Assembly (NCBI GenBank): GCA_002163155.1
Contig: MAAO01000005.1
Coordinates: 103,874 to 167,873, forward strand
Source: Halobacteriovorax marinus
Lineage (GTDB): Bacteria > Bdellovibrionota > Bacteriovoracia > Bacteriovoracales > Bacteriovoracaceae
Reading direction: 5' to 3'
Length of the DNA: 64,000 nucleotides
The notes beneath the pieces were generated by a model. That model saw only the letters and a list, made by a program, of their open reading frames with translations. It searched no databases and was not told where the DNA came from. Of this stretch, positions 35,245-43,713 are shown in pieces (position 1 is the first letter of the stretch; every line of letters begins with the position of its first letter). A program made the position numbers and the translations under genes.

Positions 35245-36939
35245 ATGGCTAAGTATCTAATTTTACTAATGTTTATAAATATCAACTCCTACGCAAACAG
35301 TGGCCTTGGTTGGAATGGAAATTGCTATCAAATACAAAACTTCAAAGGTGAAAAGTTATCAAGACCTACAAATTTCAAAATCTATGGCATGGAGATATTT
35401 TATAACTTTGCCTATGCTCTTACATTAAAAGAAGCAAAATCTCATGCCAGAGTTAACCTTCTCAATAAAGTTAAAAGAAAGTGTCAGAAAGTACCAAGTG
35501 ATTTAAAATTTATTATTCAATGTCCTGTAGATTCAGATCATATAAAGAAATTTCATGTTATAGCAGTGACTAAGAGATGTTCAGAAAAATTTAAAAATAC
35601 TAAACTTGAAACTGAAAGAAAACGTGGTCCTAAGAAAACCAATCCCAAGGCCATAAAAAACCAGTGTCGTAGTGGTGAGACAATCGCATGTAATAAAGGT
35701 CTTCTCCATGCCTTCTATAAAGACAAGCCTTCACTACAAAGAAAGTATGCTTCCGCTCTCTGTAAACAAAATGATAAATTAGGTTGTTTTTTAAAGGTTC
35801 TTTTAAGTAAGAATAAATACTCTTCAATCACTTCTCTAGTGACTCTATGTAAGAAGAAAAACTCTAGGGCCTGTAAAAAGTTAGGAGACAATGAACTTAA
35901 GGCCAGAAATTTAAAAAGTGCAATATCCTATTATGAAAAGGCATGTCATCTAAAGAATACCAAGTCCTGTGGGCTGCAGGGTTATCTTTTAAAACTAACC
36001 GGACAGAAAGTCTTAGGAGATAGACTCTTAAAGAAATCATGTCAAAAAGGAAATACTATTTCATGCGCCGATTTAGCACCAAAAAAGAGAATAAAGTTCT
36101 GCCAAGAAGGACTAGAAAAAGCATGTCAAGATGAATTTATGGAGACTCAAAATGTTAAGATGCTTTCAAAGTCTTGTCAGCTAAATAACGCAAATTCCTG
36201 TTACAAAATGGCACAGATAAACTTAAAGAATAAAGACTACTCCTTATCCCATTTGAGATTTACAAAATCTTGCTTACTAGGAAACTTAAGAGCCTGTAAA
36301 AATATTGTTTTAATTGCTCCGAATGCAAGTGGTGGGGAGATAGAGATTAACACCAACCTTTGTAAGAATGGTGATCAAAAATCTTGCACCTATCTTGCAA
36401 TCGCAAATTTTAAACAAAAGAAATACAAACTAGCATTAGGTGATCTCACAGGTCTGTGTAAGAAAGGAGATCAACTTTCCTGTTATTATAAAGCTCTCTC
36501 TCTATCTAAGTTAAATAAACTTCCAGAGGCCATTATAGAATTAGGAAAGCTTTGTACCAAGGAAAGTCCACTTGTCTGTCTAACCCTTTCAAAATTCCAA
36601 AATGGAAAAGACAGAATCAAAACATTGAGAAAAGGATGTAAGTTTAAAGAACATCAGAGTTGTTTTAATTTAGCGACCAAGTCAAAAAAGAACTCACAGG
36701 CGCAAAGAAAGTATTATTCAGAATCATGTCTATATGCAAACGCGCAGGGTTGTGAAAAAGCAGGTAAAATTCTTTTAAAATTAAAAGACAATAAAACAGC
36801 CAAGGCCTATTTTAAGAAAGGTTGTAGATTAGAATTTGCAAATAGCTGTAATTCACTAGCTTCCCTCTCAAACAAGAAGGAAAAAAACATCCTGCTAAAA
36901 AAGGCCTGTAAACTTGGGCACAAGAAATCGTGCCCATAA
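35245..36939 (+). CDS. Secreted cysteine-rich Sel1/TPR-like repeat protein
   Basis: 564 residues with a signal peptide (MAKYLILLMFININSYA). After an N-terminal domain the rest is built of about ten ~35-residue helical repeats carrying paired Cys (ALCKQNDKLGCFLK, SCQLNNANSCYKMA, LCKKGDQLSCYYKA, SCLYANAQGCEKAG, GCRLEFANSCNSLA). The pattern matches Helicobacter cysteine-rich (Hcp) Sel1-like proteins, where disulfide-bridged repeats bind peptides or other ligands outside the cytoplasm. It is divergent from the giant coiled-coil lipoprotein across about 150 bases, so the two may share control. GAGG precedes the ATG. Confidence 0.82.
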   Translation: MAKYLILLMFININSYANSGLGWNGNCYQIQNFKGEKLSRPTNFKIYGMEIFYNFAYALTLKEAKSHARVNLLNKVKRKCQKVPSDLKFIIQCPVDSDHIKKFHVIAVTKRCSEKFKNTKLETERKRGPKKTNPKAIKNQCRSGETIACNKGLLHAFYKDKPSLQRKYASALCKQNDKLGCFLKVLLSKNKYSSITSLVTLCKKKNSRACKKLGDNELKARNLKSAISYYEKACHLKNTKSCGLQGYLLKLTGQKVLGDRLLKKSCQKGNTISCADLAPKKRIKFCQEGLEKACQDEFMETQNVKMLSKSCQLNNANSCYKMAQINLKNKDYSLSHLRFTKSCLLGNLRACKNIVLIAPNASGGEIEINTNLCKNGDQKSCTYLAIANFKQKKYKLALGDLTGLCKKGDQLSCYYKALSLSKLNKLPEAIIELGKLCTKESPLVCLTLSKFQNGKDRIKTLRKGCKFKEHQSCFNLATKSKKNSQAQRKYYSESCLYANAQGCEKAGKILLKLKDNKTAKAYFKKGCRLEFANSCNSLASLSNKKEKNILLKKACKLGHKKSCP

Positions 36940-36955
36940 GCTTAACTCATTTTTT
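36915..36955. terminator. Hairpin at the convergent ends of the Sel1-like and oxidoreductase genes
   Basis: TGGGCAC and GTGCCCA pair around an eight-base loop inside the last codons of the (+) gene; a T6 run follows 12 bases later. A weak bidirectional terminator. Confidence 0.4.
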
Positions 36956-39900
36956 CTATGGCACTCTTATAACGAACGTCTCTATATCCTTTGACGTTCT
37001 CAAGCTTCTTTAGATCAGTATACATCTGCTTACTTGGTCTATTCACAAGTTTTAAGACTTTTTCTCTAATCTCTAAATTGATCTCACGCTCTTTTCTATG
37101 CCAGGCCGGAAGAATCAAACGAAGAATTCTCATGTGACGCATAAATTTTAACATCCATGGTCTTGGGCTAATATCAAATTCAATTTTTCTAGCAAAGACA
37201 TCAAAGCTGGGACGATTAATAAATTCTTTCTTATAAGATTTTCCAAGGTTCTCATACATTAAGTGATCAGATTGATCACGCATGGGAGAAATCATTTGAT
37301 GGGCCACAAAGATTTCATCTTTGAGCCAATATGTTCTAGCAATAGTCCTAAGTGCAATAGCTTGAAACTCATCATCTACAAACTCTTTAATCATTTGCGC
37401 TTCTCTTAGAAACTGCTGAACATTCATTCCTCTATCAAAGACGTACATGTCGTGAAGATAAGTGGCTAAATGAGTGCTTGGAATATTTGGTAGTAATTTT
37501 ATAATTCTGCTGTGGGCCGATCTATATAGATCAATGAAAGTATCTTTATTGTGCCATGGTAGGAAAGTGGCCTTAAGGCTCTTTTCTAAAAGAGCAAAGT
37601 GATTGAGTTTCTTAGTGGTCGATTTCTTTACATATTGATCTCTCACCGACTCATCACCATTTAGATAAACTTTTCTTCCTAGATTGAAAGCAACCCAATT
37701 ACTTTCAAGTTCTTCTTTACGCATAGTAGATGAAAAAGCATCTTTCATATTTTCAAAAGTAAAAGGTAGCTTACCGCTTTGAAAAGCGACTCCTAAAATC
37801 ATTGCCGAGGCGTAGACACTCTTTCCCAAGACATCGTTACATAGGCCCTTCATAGAAGCTAGAGTCACACGCTCACCAAACTTCTCTTCTAAGTTTTCTC
37901 TTAATTGTTTTTCTGAAATCGTCTTTTTAATTTCTGCATCATCTAAGAGAATCGACAAAGGCATTTGAAATTTCTTATCAATGATCGCCCTTCCACTCGT
38001 TGAGAGAAAGTGTAACTGCCCACTGGCATCTAAGAGATCAGGGGAAACTAACAGATCAGCTGTACCTAGTGGAGTCACAGCTCCCTTTGATTTGTCTTTA
38101 TGGTAAATAGTTAAATGACCTGTCACATTTCCGTTTCTCTGAGCGAGACCTTTTTGATCCATAAACTTGAAATCAAGATCATCACGTCCATTCATATCTC
38201 TTGCAGCGTGAGAGAGAACACGGGAAATCGTTGTCACGCCAGAGCCACCAACCCCTGTCACAACCATACGCCAATCTTGGCCGTTTGCTATGTCAGAGAA
38301 TGACTTCTCAACAGTTGGCATTTCAATGGAATCATCTGCGAAGGAGAGACTATTTCCTTCTTTATATTTTGTTGGGTGATAATTAAGTACTTCTACTAAT
38401 TCAAAACTAGGACAGGCCTTCATTTTTGTACAATAGCTATCGGCCACACAAATTTGCGGATCTATGGAAACTTTCGATCCATAAGCATCATGAACTTGTG
38501 TAAGTCCAGGACAACCAGTACTCTCCACACAAACGCGACAATCTTCACAAGCGGAAGTATTAATTTGATAGAATTTTTTCGAAGGAATTGTGTCATTCTT
38601 AGAGAAGATCTTTCTCTCTTTCGCCTTCTTTCTACCAAAGTATGTCAGTGCACATTCTTTATCAGAAACAATAACCTTCACACCTTTTTTACGAACAATA
38701 TTTACGAGTAAACTGCGATAAAAATAGCGATCACTTGGATTCACTTGATGGGTCTCAGTCACTCCAAGCGCTTTCACAACAGAGAGCATACTTTGGCGAG
38801 GTCTCTTATAACCTTCCACTGAAATTCCAGAAGCAGGACTCATCTGATGTCCGGTCATTGCGGTATTGTCATTATCTAATAAGATATAAGTGATATCGTG
38901 ACCAATTTGAAGAGAATTTGAAATATCCGTTAAACCAGAATGAAAGAATGTTGAATCTCCCATGAGAACAACTGAAGGGTTATCAGCAAAGATATCAACT
39001 CCAGCACCTAATGCTCCCCCTTGCCCCATGGCCGAGAGATTATGCATCTCTTTAAAAGGAGGAAGAAAGGAAAGCGAGTAACAACCAACATCTCCGTGAG
39101 TGAGAAGATTTAAACCTTCCTCATCTTTTAAAACAGATCTTAATTCCTTTAAGAGAGACAGTGTTTCTCTGTGGGGACAACCTGGACAAAAAGTTGGAAG
39201 TCTTCTTGGTAAATCTAATCCTGAATCGATTGAGTCATGTTTTAAATCGCGGCAAAGATCTAAGTTTAAGATTTTTAGCAGATCTTTAGTTTTATCAACA
39301 ACGATTTCATAACTCAGGCCTCCGTGTGCGGGGAAACCAATTTCATCATTAAACTTCTTTCCATATATTTTTATTTTTATATCGTGTTCAACACAGAAAC
39401 TCTTCAGCTCAGCTTCAAGAAACCCTCGCTTCTCTTCAACAACAACTAGAGTATCTAGTCCCTTTAGATAAGGGAGAAGTTGATTTTCAACAAGAGGATA
39501 CGAACAAGCTATTTTATATAAACTAAAGTGCCCAAGAAGAGCTCCTTCTTCTAAAACTTGTTTAATCGTTTCAAAGGCCACACCTGTGGAAATAAACCCA
39601 ACTTTGGATTCAGTTTTTCCATAAGTCTTATCAAGTGCGAGTTCATTTAAGACTTCTAAAACTTTTGGGAAACGGTCTTCAATCATGGTCACATCGGCCT
39701 TGAGAGAATTTGGAGGAACCATGACATTTTTAGAGAGATCAAAAGTGGCAGGATCAAGTGTCACAATCTCAGCATTAACTTCTTTATGTGGACCTACTTC
39801 AACTCGTCCACCACCTTCGGCCATAAAAGTCGTCAGTAACAGTCCTTGGTAAACAGAAGTACGTTTAGAAATCTCTAGCGCTAACTTCATCCAATCTTTA

Positions 39901-40367
39901 AGTTCTTGTGGAGTAGATGGTTCTAAAAAAGGAATATGTAAATGTTTGTAGAGATATCTTGAATCAGCAGGAGTTGAAGTCGACATTGACCATGGATCAT
40001 CACCTACAACAATAACCACACCAGAATAGATTTCTTCTCCTGTTTTAGGATCAATTGTCGTCGTACCTGGATTGGCAAAATTTCCAACTGAGAGAGCATC
40101 AGCCGCCACATGTAGACCCATGGACTTCATGGCCACGAGACAGTCTCTCCCAACTTGCTTACACCCAGATGCCATGGCCGCGGCATTAGCTTCTGAATTT
40201 GCAATAGCAACACGAATTCCCTTCTTATGAAATTCGTCTTTTCTCTTGTAGAGAATATTAAAATAATCCGCTAGTGGTGAACCTGGGTAACCCGTGTATA
40301 AGTTAAATCCAGCCTCAAGACCGCCTTGAACGATAAGTTCGTTCCCATTTAATATCTCAATAGTCAT
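36942..40367 (-). CDS. Indolepyruvate/2-oxoacid ferredoxin oxidoreductase (fused IorA-IorB)
   Basis: 1141 residues, the usual length of fused IorAB proteins. Order: N-terminal pyruvate-ferredoxin-oxidoreductase-like domain (YTGYPGSPLADYFN), TPP-binding domain (HGDVGCYSL, MGQGGALGAGVDIF, MGDSTFFHSG, DNDNTAMTGHQMSP), two ferredoxin-type Cys clusters near 610-660 (CEDCRVCVESTGCPG and CVADSYCTKMKACP), a gamma domain (VTGVGGSGVTTISRVL, DQKGLAQRNG), and a C-terminal DUF6537-like region. It oxidises aryl-pyruvates with CoA and ferredoxin to aryl-acetyl-CoA and CO2. It is divergent from paaFGHJ, which would further degrade phenylacetyl-CoA. AGGAAGAG precedes the ATG. Confidence 0.93.
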   Translation of the reverse strand: MTIEILNGNELIVQGGLEAGFNLYTGYPGSPLADYFNILYKRKDEFHKKGIRVAIANSEANAAAMASGCKQVGRDCLVAMKSMGLHVAADALSVGNFANPGTTTIDPKTGEEIYSGVVIVVGDDPWSMSTSTPADSRYLYKHLHIPFLEPSTPQELKDWMKLALEISKRTSVYQGLLLTTFMAEGGGRVEVGPHKEVNAEIVTLDPATFDLSKNVMVPPNSLKADVTMIEDRFPKVLEVLNELALDKTYGKTESKVGFISTGVAFETIKQVLEEGALLGHFSLYKIACSYPLVENQLLPYLKGLDTLVVVEEKRGFLEAELKSFCVEHDIKIKIYGKKFNDEIGFPAHGGLSYEIVVDKTKDLLKILNLDLCRDLKHDSIDSGLDLPRRLPTFCPGCPHRETLSLLKELRSVLKDEEGLNLLTHGDVGCYSLSFLPPFKEMHNLSAMGQGGALGAGVDIFADNPSVVLMGDSTFFHSGLTDISNSLQIGHDITYILLDNDNTAMTGHQMSPASGISVEGYKRPRQSMLSVVKALGVTETHQVNPSDRYFYRSLLVNIVRKKGVKVIVSDKECALTYFGRKKAKERKIFSKNDTIPSKKFYQINTSACEDCRVCVESTGCPGLTQVHDAYGSKVSIDPQICVADSYCTKMKACPSFELVEVLNYHPTKYKEGNSLSFADDSIEMPTVEKSFSDIANGQDWRMVVTGVGGSGVTTISRVLSHAARDMNGRDDLDFKFMDQKGLAQRNGNVTGHLTIYHKDKSKGAVTPLGTADLLVSPDLLDASGQLHFLSTSGRAIIDKKFQMPLSILLDDAEIKKTISEKQLRENLEEKFGERVTLASMKGLCNDVLGKSVYASAMILGVAFQSGKLPFTFENMKDAFSSTMRKEELESNWVAFNLGRKVYLNGDESVRDQYVKKSTTKKLNHFALLEKSLKATFLPWHNKDTFIDLYRSAHSRIIKLLPNIPSTHLATYLHDMYVFDRGMNVQQFLREAQMIKEFVDDEFQAIALRTIARTYWLKDEIFVAHQMISPMRDQSDHLMYENLGKSYKKEFINRPSFDVFARKIEFDISPRPWMLKFMRHMRILRLILPAWHRKEREINLEIREKVLKLVNRPSKQMYTDLKKLENVKGYRDVRYKSAIEKMS

Positions 40368-40457
40368 ATCTCTTCCTAATTTATCAATTTTTTGGTTATT
40401 TTAAGGCACTTCGAAAAACTCTGTCACTTATTAACTCTTTAAAATAATGGAGACATT

Positions 40458-40535
40458 GTGAAAAGAAAACCGCGTCATTTCACTCTACGCACCTTGAAAC
40501 TCTCCTCTTTCTATACCAAAATACCAAGATATTAA
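40458..40535 (+). CDS. Possible 25-residue leader peptide
   Basis: GTG with GGAG five bases upstream opens a 25-codon ORF (MKRKPRHFTLRTLKLSSFYTKIPRY) ending 62 bases before paaF. It contains two Phe, two Tyr and a His, which would suit attenuation by aromatic residues. There is no independent support, and chance is a serious alternative. Confidence 0.25.
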   Translation: MKRKPRHFTLRTLKLSSFYTKIPRY

Positions 40536-40597
40536 AATTAACGATAGGTTGCGCCGTGTCTAAACAAGATACTCTTCCTAAAGCCCAATGGATAAAT

Positions 40598-41377
40598 ATG
40601 AGTGAATTGATTACAACCCACCCTTATAAGAACGATTTAAGAGTCGCTCTTTTGAAATTAAATCGACCAAAAGTTCTAAACGCTCTCACCACAGAGCTTC
40701 TGCAAGAAATTGTAAATGAACTCACTCGTCTTGAAGAACTTCCAGAAGTGAGATGTATTATTATAACAGGTGATGAACGCGCTTTTGCAGCTGGTGCAGA
40801 TATAAGAAAAATGGTTGAGTCCAATTCAATTGATCAACTCAATGATAAGAGACTTAGACTGTGGAAACAATTTGCTCTCATCTCCAAACCTATTATTGCT
40901 GCCGTTAATGGTTACGCTCTTGGTGGTGGTGCTGAACTTGCCATGTCTTGTGACTTTATCGTAGCTGGCGACAACGCAAAATTTGGACAACCAGAAGTTA
41001 ATATAGGAACTATTCCAGGGGCCGGCGGAACGCAAAGACTTGCTCGTGCCATTGGAAAAAATAAGGCGATGATGCTCACCCTAACAGGAGAGATGATAGA
41101 TGCAAAAACTGCACTTGAATGGAATCTCATTGCTAAAGTAGTTCCATACAATACACTTCTGCAAGAAAGTTTTGAACTCGCTAAGAAGATTTCTGACAAG
41201 TCTCCTATTGCAGCAAAACTCATAAAAGATTGCATCAATAAGTCTCAAGAGATGTCTCTTTGGGATGGACTTGAATATGAAAGAAGAAATTTTTATTTAA
41301 CATTCTCTTCTCTTGATCAAAAAGAAGGGATGAATGCCTTTTTAGAAAAAAGAGCACCCGAGTACAAAGGAAATTAA
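40598..41377 (+). CDS. paaF: 2,3-dehydroadipyl-CoA hydratase
   Basis: About 260 residues matching E. coli PaaF from its first residue (MSELI...) to its end (EYKGN versus DFKGR). Crotonase motifs RAFAAGADIRKM, AVNGYALGGGAELAMSCDFIVAG and GTIPGAGGTQRLARAIG with the catalytic Glu in QPEVNIG. It hydrates 2,3-dehydroadipyl-CoA in the lower phenylacetate pathway. The alignment favours ATG at 40598 over the GTG fourteen codons upstream used in the ORF track. Head of the paaF-G-H-J operon. Confidence 0.85.
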   Translation: MSELITTHPYKNDLRVALLKLNRPKVLNALTTELLQEIVNELTRLEELPEVRCIIITGDERAFAAGADIRKMVESNSIDQLNDKRLRLWKQFALISKPIIAAVNGYALGGGAELAMSCDFIVAGDNAKFGQPEVNIGTIPGAGGTQRLARAIGKNKAMMLTLTGEMIDAKTALEWNLIAKVVPYNTLLQESFELAKKISDKSPIAAKLIKDCINKSQEMSLWDGLEYERRNFYLTFSSLDQKEGMNAFLEKRAPEYKGN

Positions 41378-42166
41378 ATGACTGACTACACTTATATAAG
41401 TTCAGAAAATATTGATAACACGCAAATTATTACTATTTGTCGCGAAGAAGTTTATAACGCTTTAAATACTGAAGCTAAAATGGAAATCGTAAAAGCAATA
41501 AGAGCGGCCAATAAAGATCAAGATGTGAAATCTATTATTCTCACGGCAGCAGGCAAGGCATTTTGTACAGGACAAGACCTCAATGACCGAAGTGTGCAAG
41601 CAAGTGAAGCCCCAGTAGATCTAGGTGTAACACTTGAAACTGAGTGGAACCCACTGGTTCAAAGTATTAAAGACTCAAAGAAGTTAGTGATTGGTGCTAT
41701 TAACGGCGTTTGTGCTGGAGCTGGATTATCAGTGGCACTGGCCTGTGATTTTATTTATGCCGCTCCAAAAGCAAAATTTATTTCAGGTTTTTCTAAACTA
41801 GGACTTGCTCCTGATGCAGGAAGTTCATATACCTTCGTTAAGGCGATGGGACATCAGAAAACACTTGAGTTCTTTCTCTTCAACGAGCCTCTTCTAGCTG
41901 ATCAACTGAAAGACTATGGTCTCATAAATGATGTGAGCGAAGATGTTGTAAAGAAAGCACAAGAAATTGCCCTAAAAATAAATGCAATGGCACCTCAATG
42001 TATTGAGCTTATAAAGAAGAATGTTCAATACGCACGAGACAATTCATTTAATGAAAGTATTAAAAATGAAATTTATGCTCAGAGATTTCTTGGAAACTCT
42101 GAAGATTACAAAGAAGGCCTAAGTGCATTCTTTGATAAGAGAGCACCAAACTTCAAAGGTAACTAG
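41378..42166 (+). CDS. paaG: 1,2-epoxyphenylacetyl-CoA isomerase
   Basis: 262 residues, exactly the length of E. coli PaaG. AFCTGQDLNDRSV matches the PaaG FCAGQDLNDRNV block, followed by WNPLVQSIKDSKKLVIGAINGVCAGAGLSVALACDFIYAA and FSKLGLAPDAGSSYT, with Asp in place of Glu as is normal for PaaG. It converts ring epoxide to oxepin-CoA. It begins at the base after the paaF stop, so the two are coupled. Confidence 0.9.
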   Translation: MTDYTYISSENIDNTQIITICREEVYNALNTEAKMEIVKAIRAANKDQDVKSIILTAAGKAFCTGQDLNDRSVQASEAPVDLGVTLETEWNPLVQSIKDSKKLVIGAINGVCAGAGLSVALACDFIYAAPKAKFISGFSKLGLAPDAGSSYTFVKAMGHQKTLEFFLFNEPLLADQLKDYGLINDVSEDVVKKAQEIALKINAMAPQCIELIKKNVQYARDNSFNESIKNEIYAQRFLGNSEDYKEGLSAFFDKRAPNFKGN

Positions 42167-42175
42167 GAAAGAAAC

Positions 42176-43039
42176 ATGAAATTAGAATCAGTTCTAGTCA
42201 TTGGTGCAGGGACTATGGGGCGCGGTATTGCTCAATGGTTTGCTCAGCAAGGTTTAAAAGTAGAACTCTTAGATAATAATCCTAAGGCGATTGATTCAGC
42301 AATTGAAGCTGTTAATCAGTCTTGGGATAAACTCTCCAAAAAGGGGAAATTTTCAGAAGCTGAAGTAAAAAGTTTTAAGAGTCATTTGAGTGCCACAAAC
42401 TGGGAATCTTTTAATAAGAATTGTTCACTGGTGGTTGAGGCCATCATTGAAAACATAGAAATAAAAAATACTGTTTTCCAAAAGCTAGATGAACTCTGTC
42501 ATAAAGACTGTATTCTAGCTTCAAATACAAGTTCAATTCCTATCTCTTCAATGGCCAAAGGTCTGAGTGCAGAGAGAAGAGAAAAGTTTCTAGGACTTCA
42601 CTTCTTTAATCCCGCTCCTATTATGAAGTTAGTTGAAGTGATAAAAGGTCACTGGACAAATGTTGATCTTATTGCAGAATTTACCACTTGGTTTGAAACT
42701 GCTGGAAAAAAAGTTGCCGTTTGTAATGATTCCCCTGGTTTCATTGTCAATAGAGTCGCCAGAAACTTCTATGGAGAATCCCTAAGAATTACGAATCACC
42801 ATGATATGGAAAAGATGCGAGAAATCGATAACGTTTTAAAGAAGTGTGGTGGTTTTAAAATGGGTCCCTTTGAATTAATGGATCTGATTGGAATTGATAT
42901 TAATTACTCTGTGACTGAATCTGTATGGCACAGTTACTATAATGATCCTCGCTTTGCCCCCCACCTACTACAAAAGAAAATGGTTGATAGTGGAAGACTT
43001 GGTAAGAAAACAAAAGGAGGGTTCTATGACTACGAATAA
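42176..43039 (+). CDS. paaH: 3-hydroxyacyl-CoA dehydrogenase N-part (PaaH-like, split)
   Basis: 287 residues: NAD-binding Rossmann fold (VLVIGAGTMGRGIAQWFAQQG), LASNTSSIPIS, GLHFFNPAPIMKLVEVI with the catalytic His, and the first 3HCDH C-domain ending KKTKGGFYDYE. E. coli PaaH is ~475 residues with a second 3HCDH repeat; here that repeat is the next gene. This part alone resembles a complete Hbd-type enzyme and could be active. It oxidises 3-hydroxyadipyl-CoA to 3-oxoadipyl-CoA. Nine bases after paaG. Confidence 0.87.
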   Translation: MKLESVLVIGAGTMGRGIAQWFAQQGLKVELLDNNPKAIDSAIEAVNQSWDKLSKKGKFSEAEVKSFKSHLSATNWESFNKNCSLVVEAIIENIEIKNTVFQKLDELCHKDCILASNTSSIPISSMAKGLSAERREKFLGLHFFNPAPIMKLVEVIKGHWTNVDLIAEFTTWFETAGKKVAVCNDSPGFIVNRVARNFYGESLRITNHHDMEKMREIDNVLKKCGGFKMGPFELMDLIGIDINYSVTESVWHSYYNDPRFAPHLLQKKMVDSGRLGKKTKGGFYDYE

Positions 43040-43703
43040 GAAGTTTCTCGTTCTAGCAACGAAGAATCACCCGTTATATGAGAAATTAAAGACATTAGAT
43101 GTTGAATTCTATGACCTTGATTCAGTTGCTCCCTTCGAGCAAAATTGGTCTAGGGATTATGAGTGCGACCTAGTGCTCGATTTTTCGATTCTAGATGCTG
43201 ATAAGAAAATGACTCTTTTGAATAATTTAAATATTCAATTTGATTTTCCAATTGTCAGTGATCTTTCAACTTATTGGGGAGAGCTCTTTATTGAGAAAAT
43301 ATCAGGACTAAGAGGAGCAGTTTCTCTCGCTTTTCATTCTCCAAATAATTGTTATGAATACTACGCCATTGATGAGGCCACAAAGAGCGGAATTGAAGAG
43401 TTCTATAAACTTTTAAATTTCGAAGGTGTCCAGGTTTCAAATCCAGGAATTGGTTTTACATATCCAAGAGTTATATCAATGGTGATCAACGAGGCTTTTT
43501 TCTCTCTAGAAGATAAACTAGCAAGACCTAGAGATATTGATACGGCCATGAAATTTGGCGTAAACTATCCCCTAGGTCCCTTTGAGTGGGTCAAAAAAAT
43601 TGGCCCTAAGAACATCTTACGGCTTTTAGAGACTCTCTATGATGTCACAAGAGATCAAAGATATAGACCCAGCCAGAAATTAAGATTAGAAGCAAATTTA
43701 TAA
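43026..43703 (+). CDS. 3-hydroxyacyl-CoA dehydrogenase C-part (second PaaH domain)
   Basis: About 225 residues starting MTTNKKFLVLATK. The N-terminal ~110 form an unusual Rossmann-like remnant without a clear GxGxxG, and the rest is a 3HCDH domain (PGIGFTYPRVISMVINEAFFSLEDKLARPRDIDTAMKFGVNYPLGPFEWVKKIG). That equals the second half of E. coli PaaH. The ORF track's earlier start is a shadow: a perfect AGGAGGG precedes ATG 43026, which overlaps the first PaaH gene by 14 bases. It presumably associates with the first half. Confidence 0.85.
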   Translation: MTTNKKFLVLATKNHPLYEKLKTLDVEFYDLDSVAPFEQNWSRDYECDLVLDFSILDADKKMTLLNNLNIQFDFPIVSDLSTYWGELFIEKISGLRGAVSLAFHSPNNCYEYYAIDEATKSGIEEFYKLLNFEGVQVSNPGIGFTYPRVISMVINEAFFSLEDKLARPRDIDTAMKFGVNYPLGPFEWVKKIGPKNILRLLETLYDVTRDQRYRPSQKLRLEANL

Positions 43704-43713
43704 AGGAATACCT

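Noticed and set aside
42942-43025. N-terminal extension of the second PaaH gene in the ORF track
   Set aside because: It overlaps the first PaaH gene in another frame; the AGGAGGG site points to ATG 43026.
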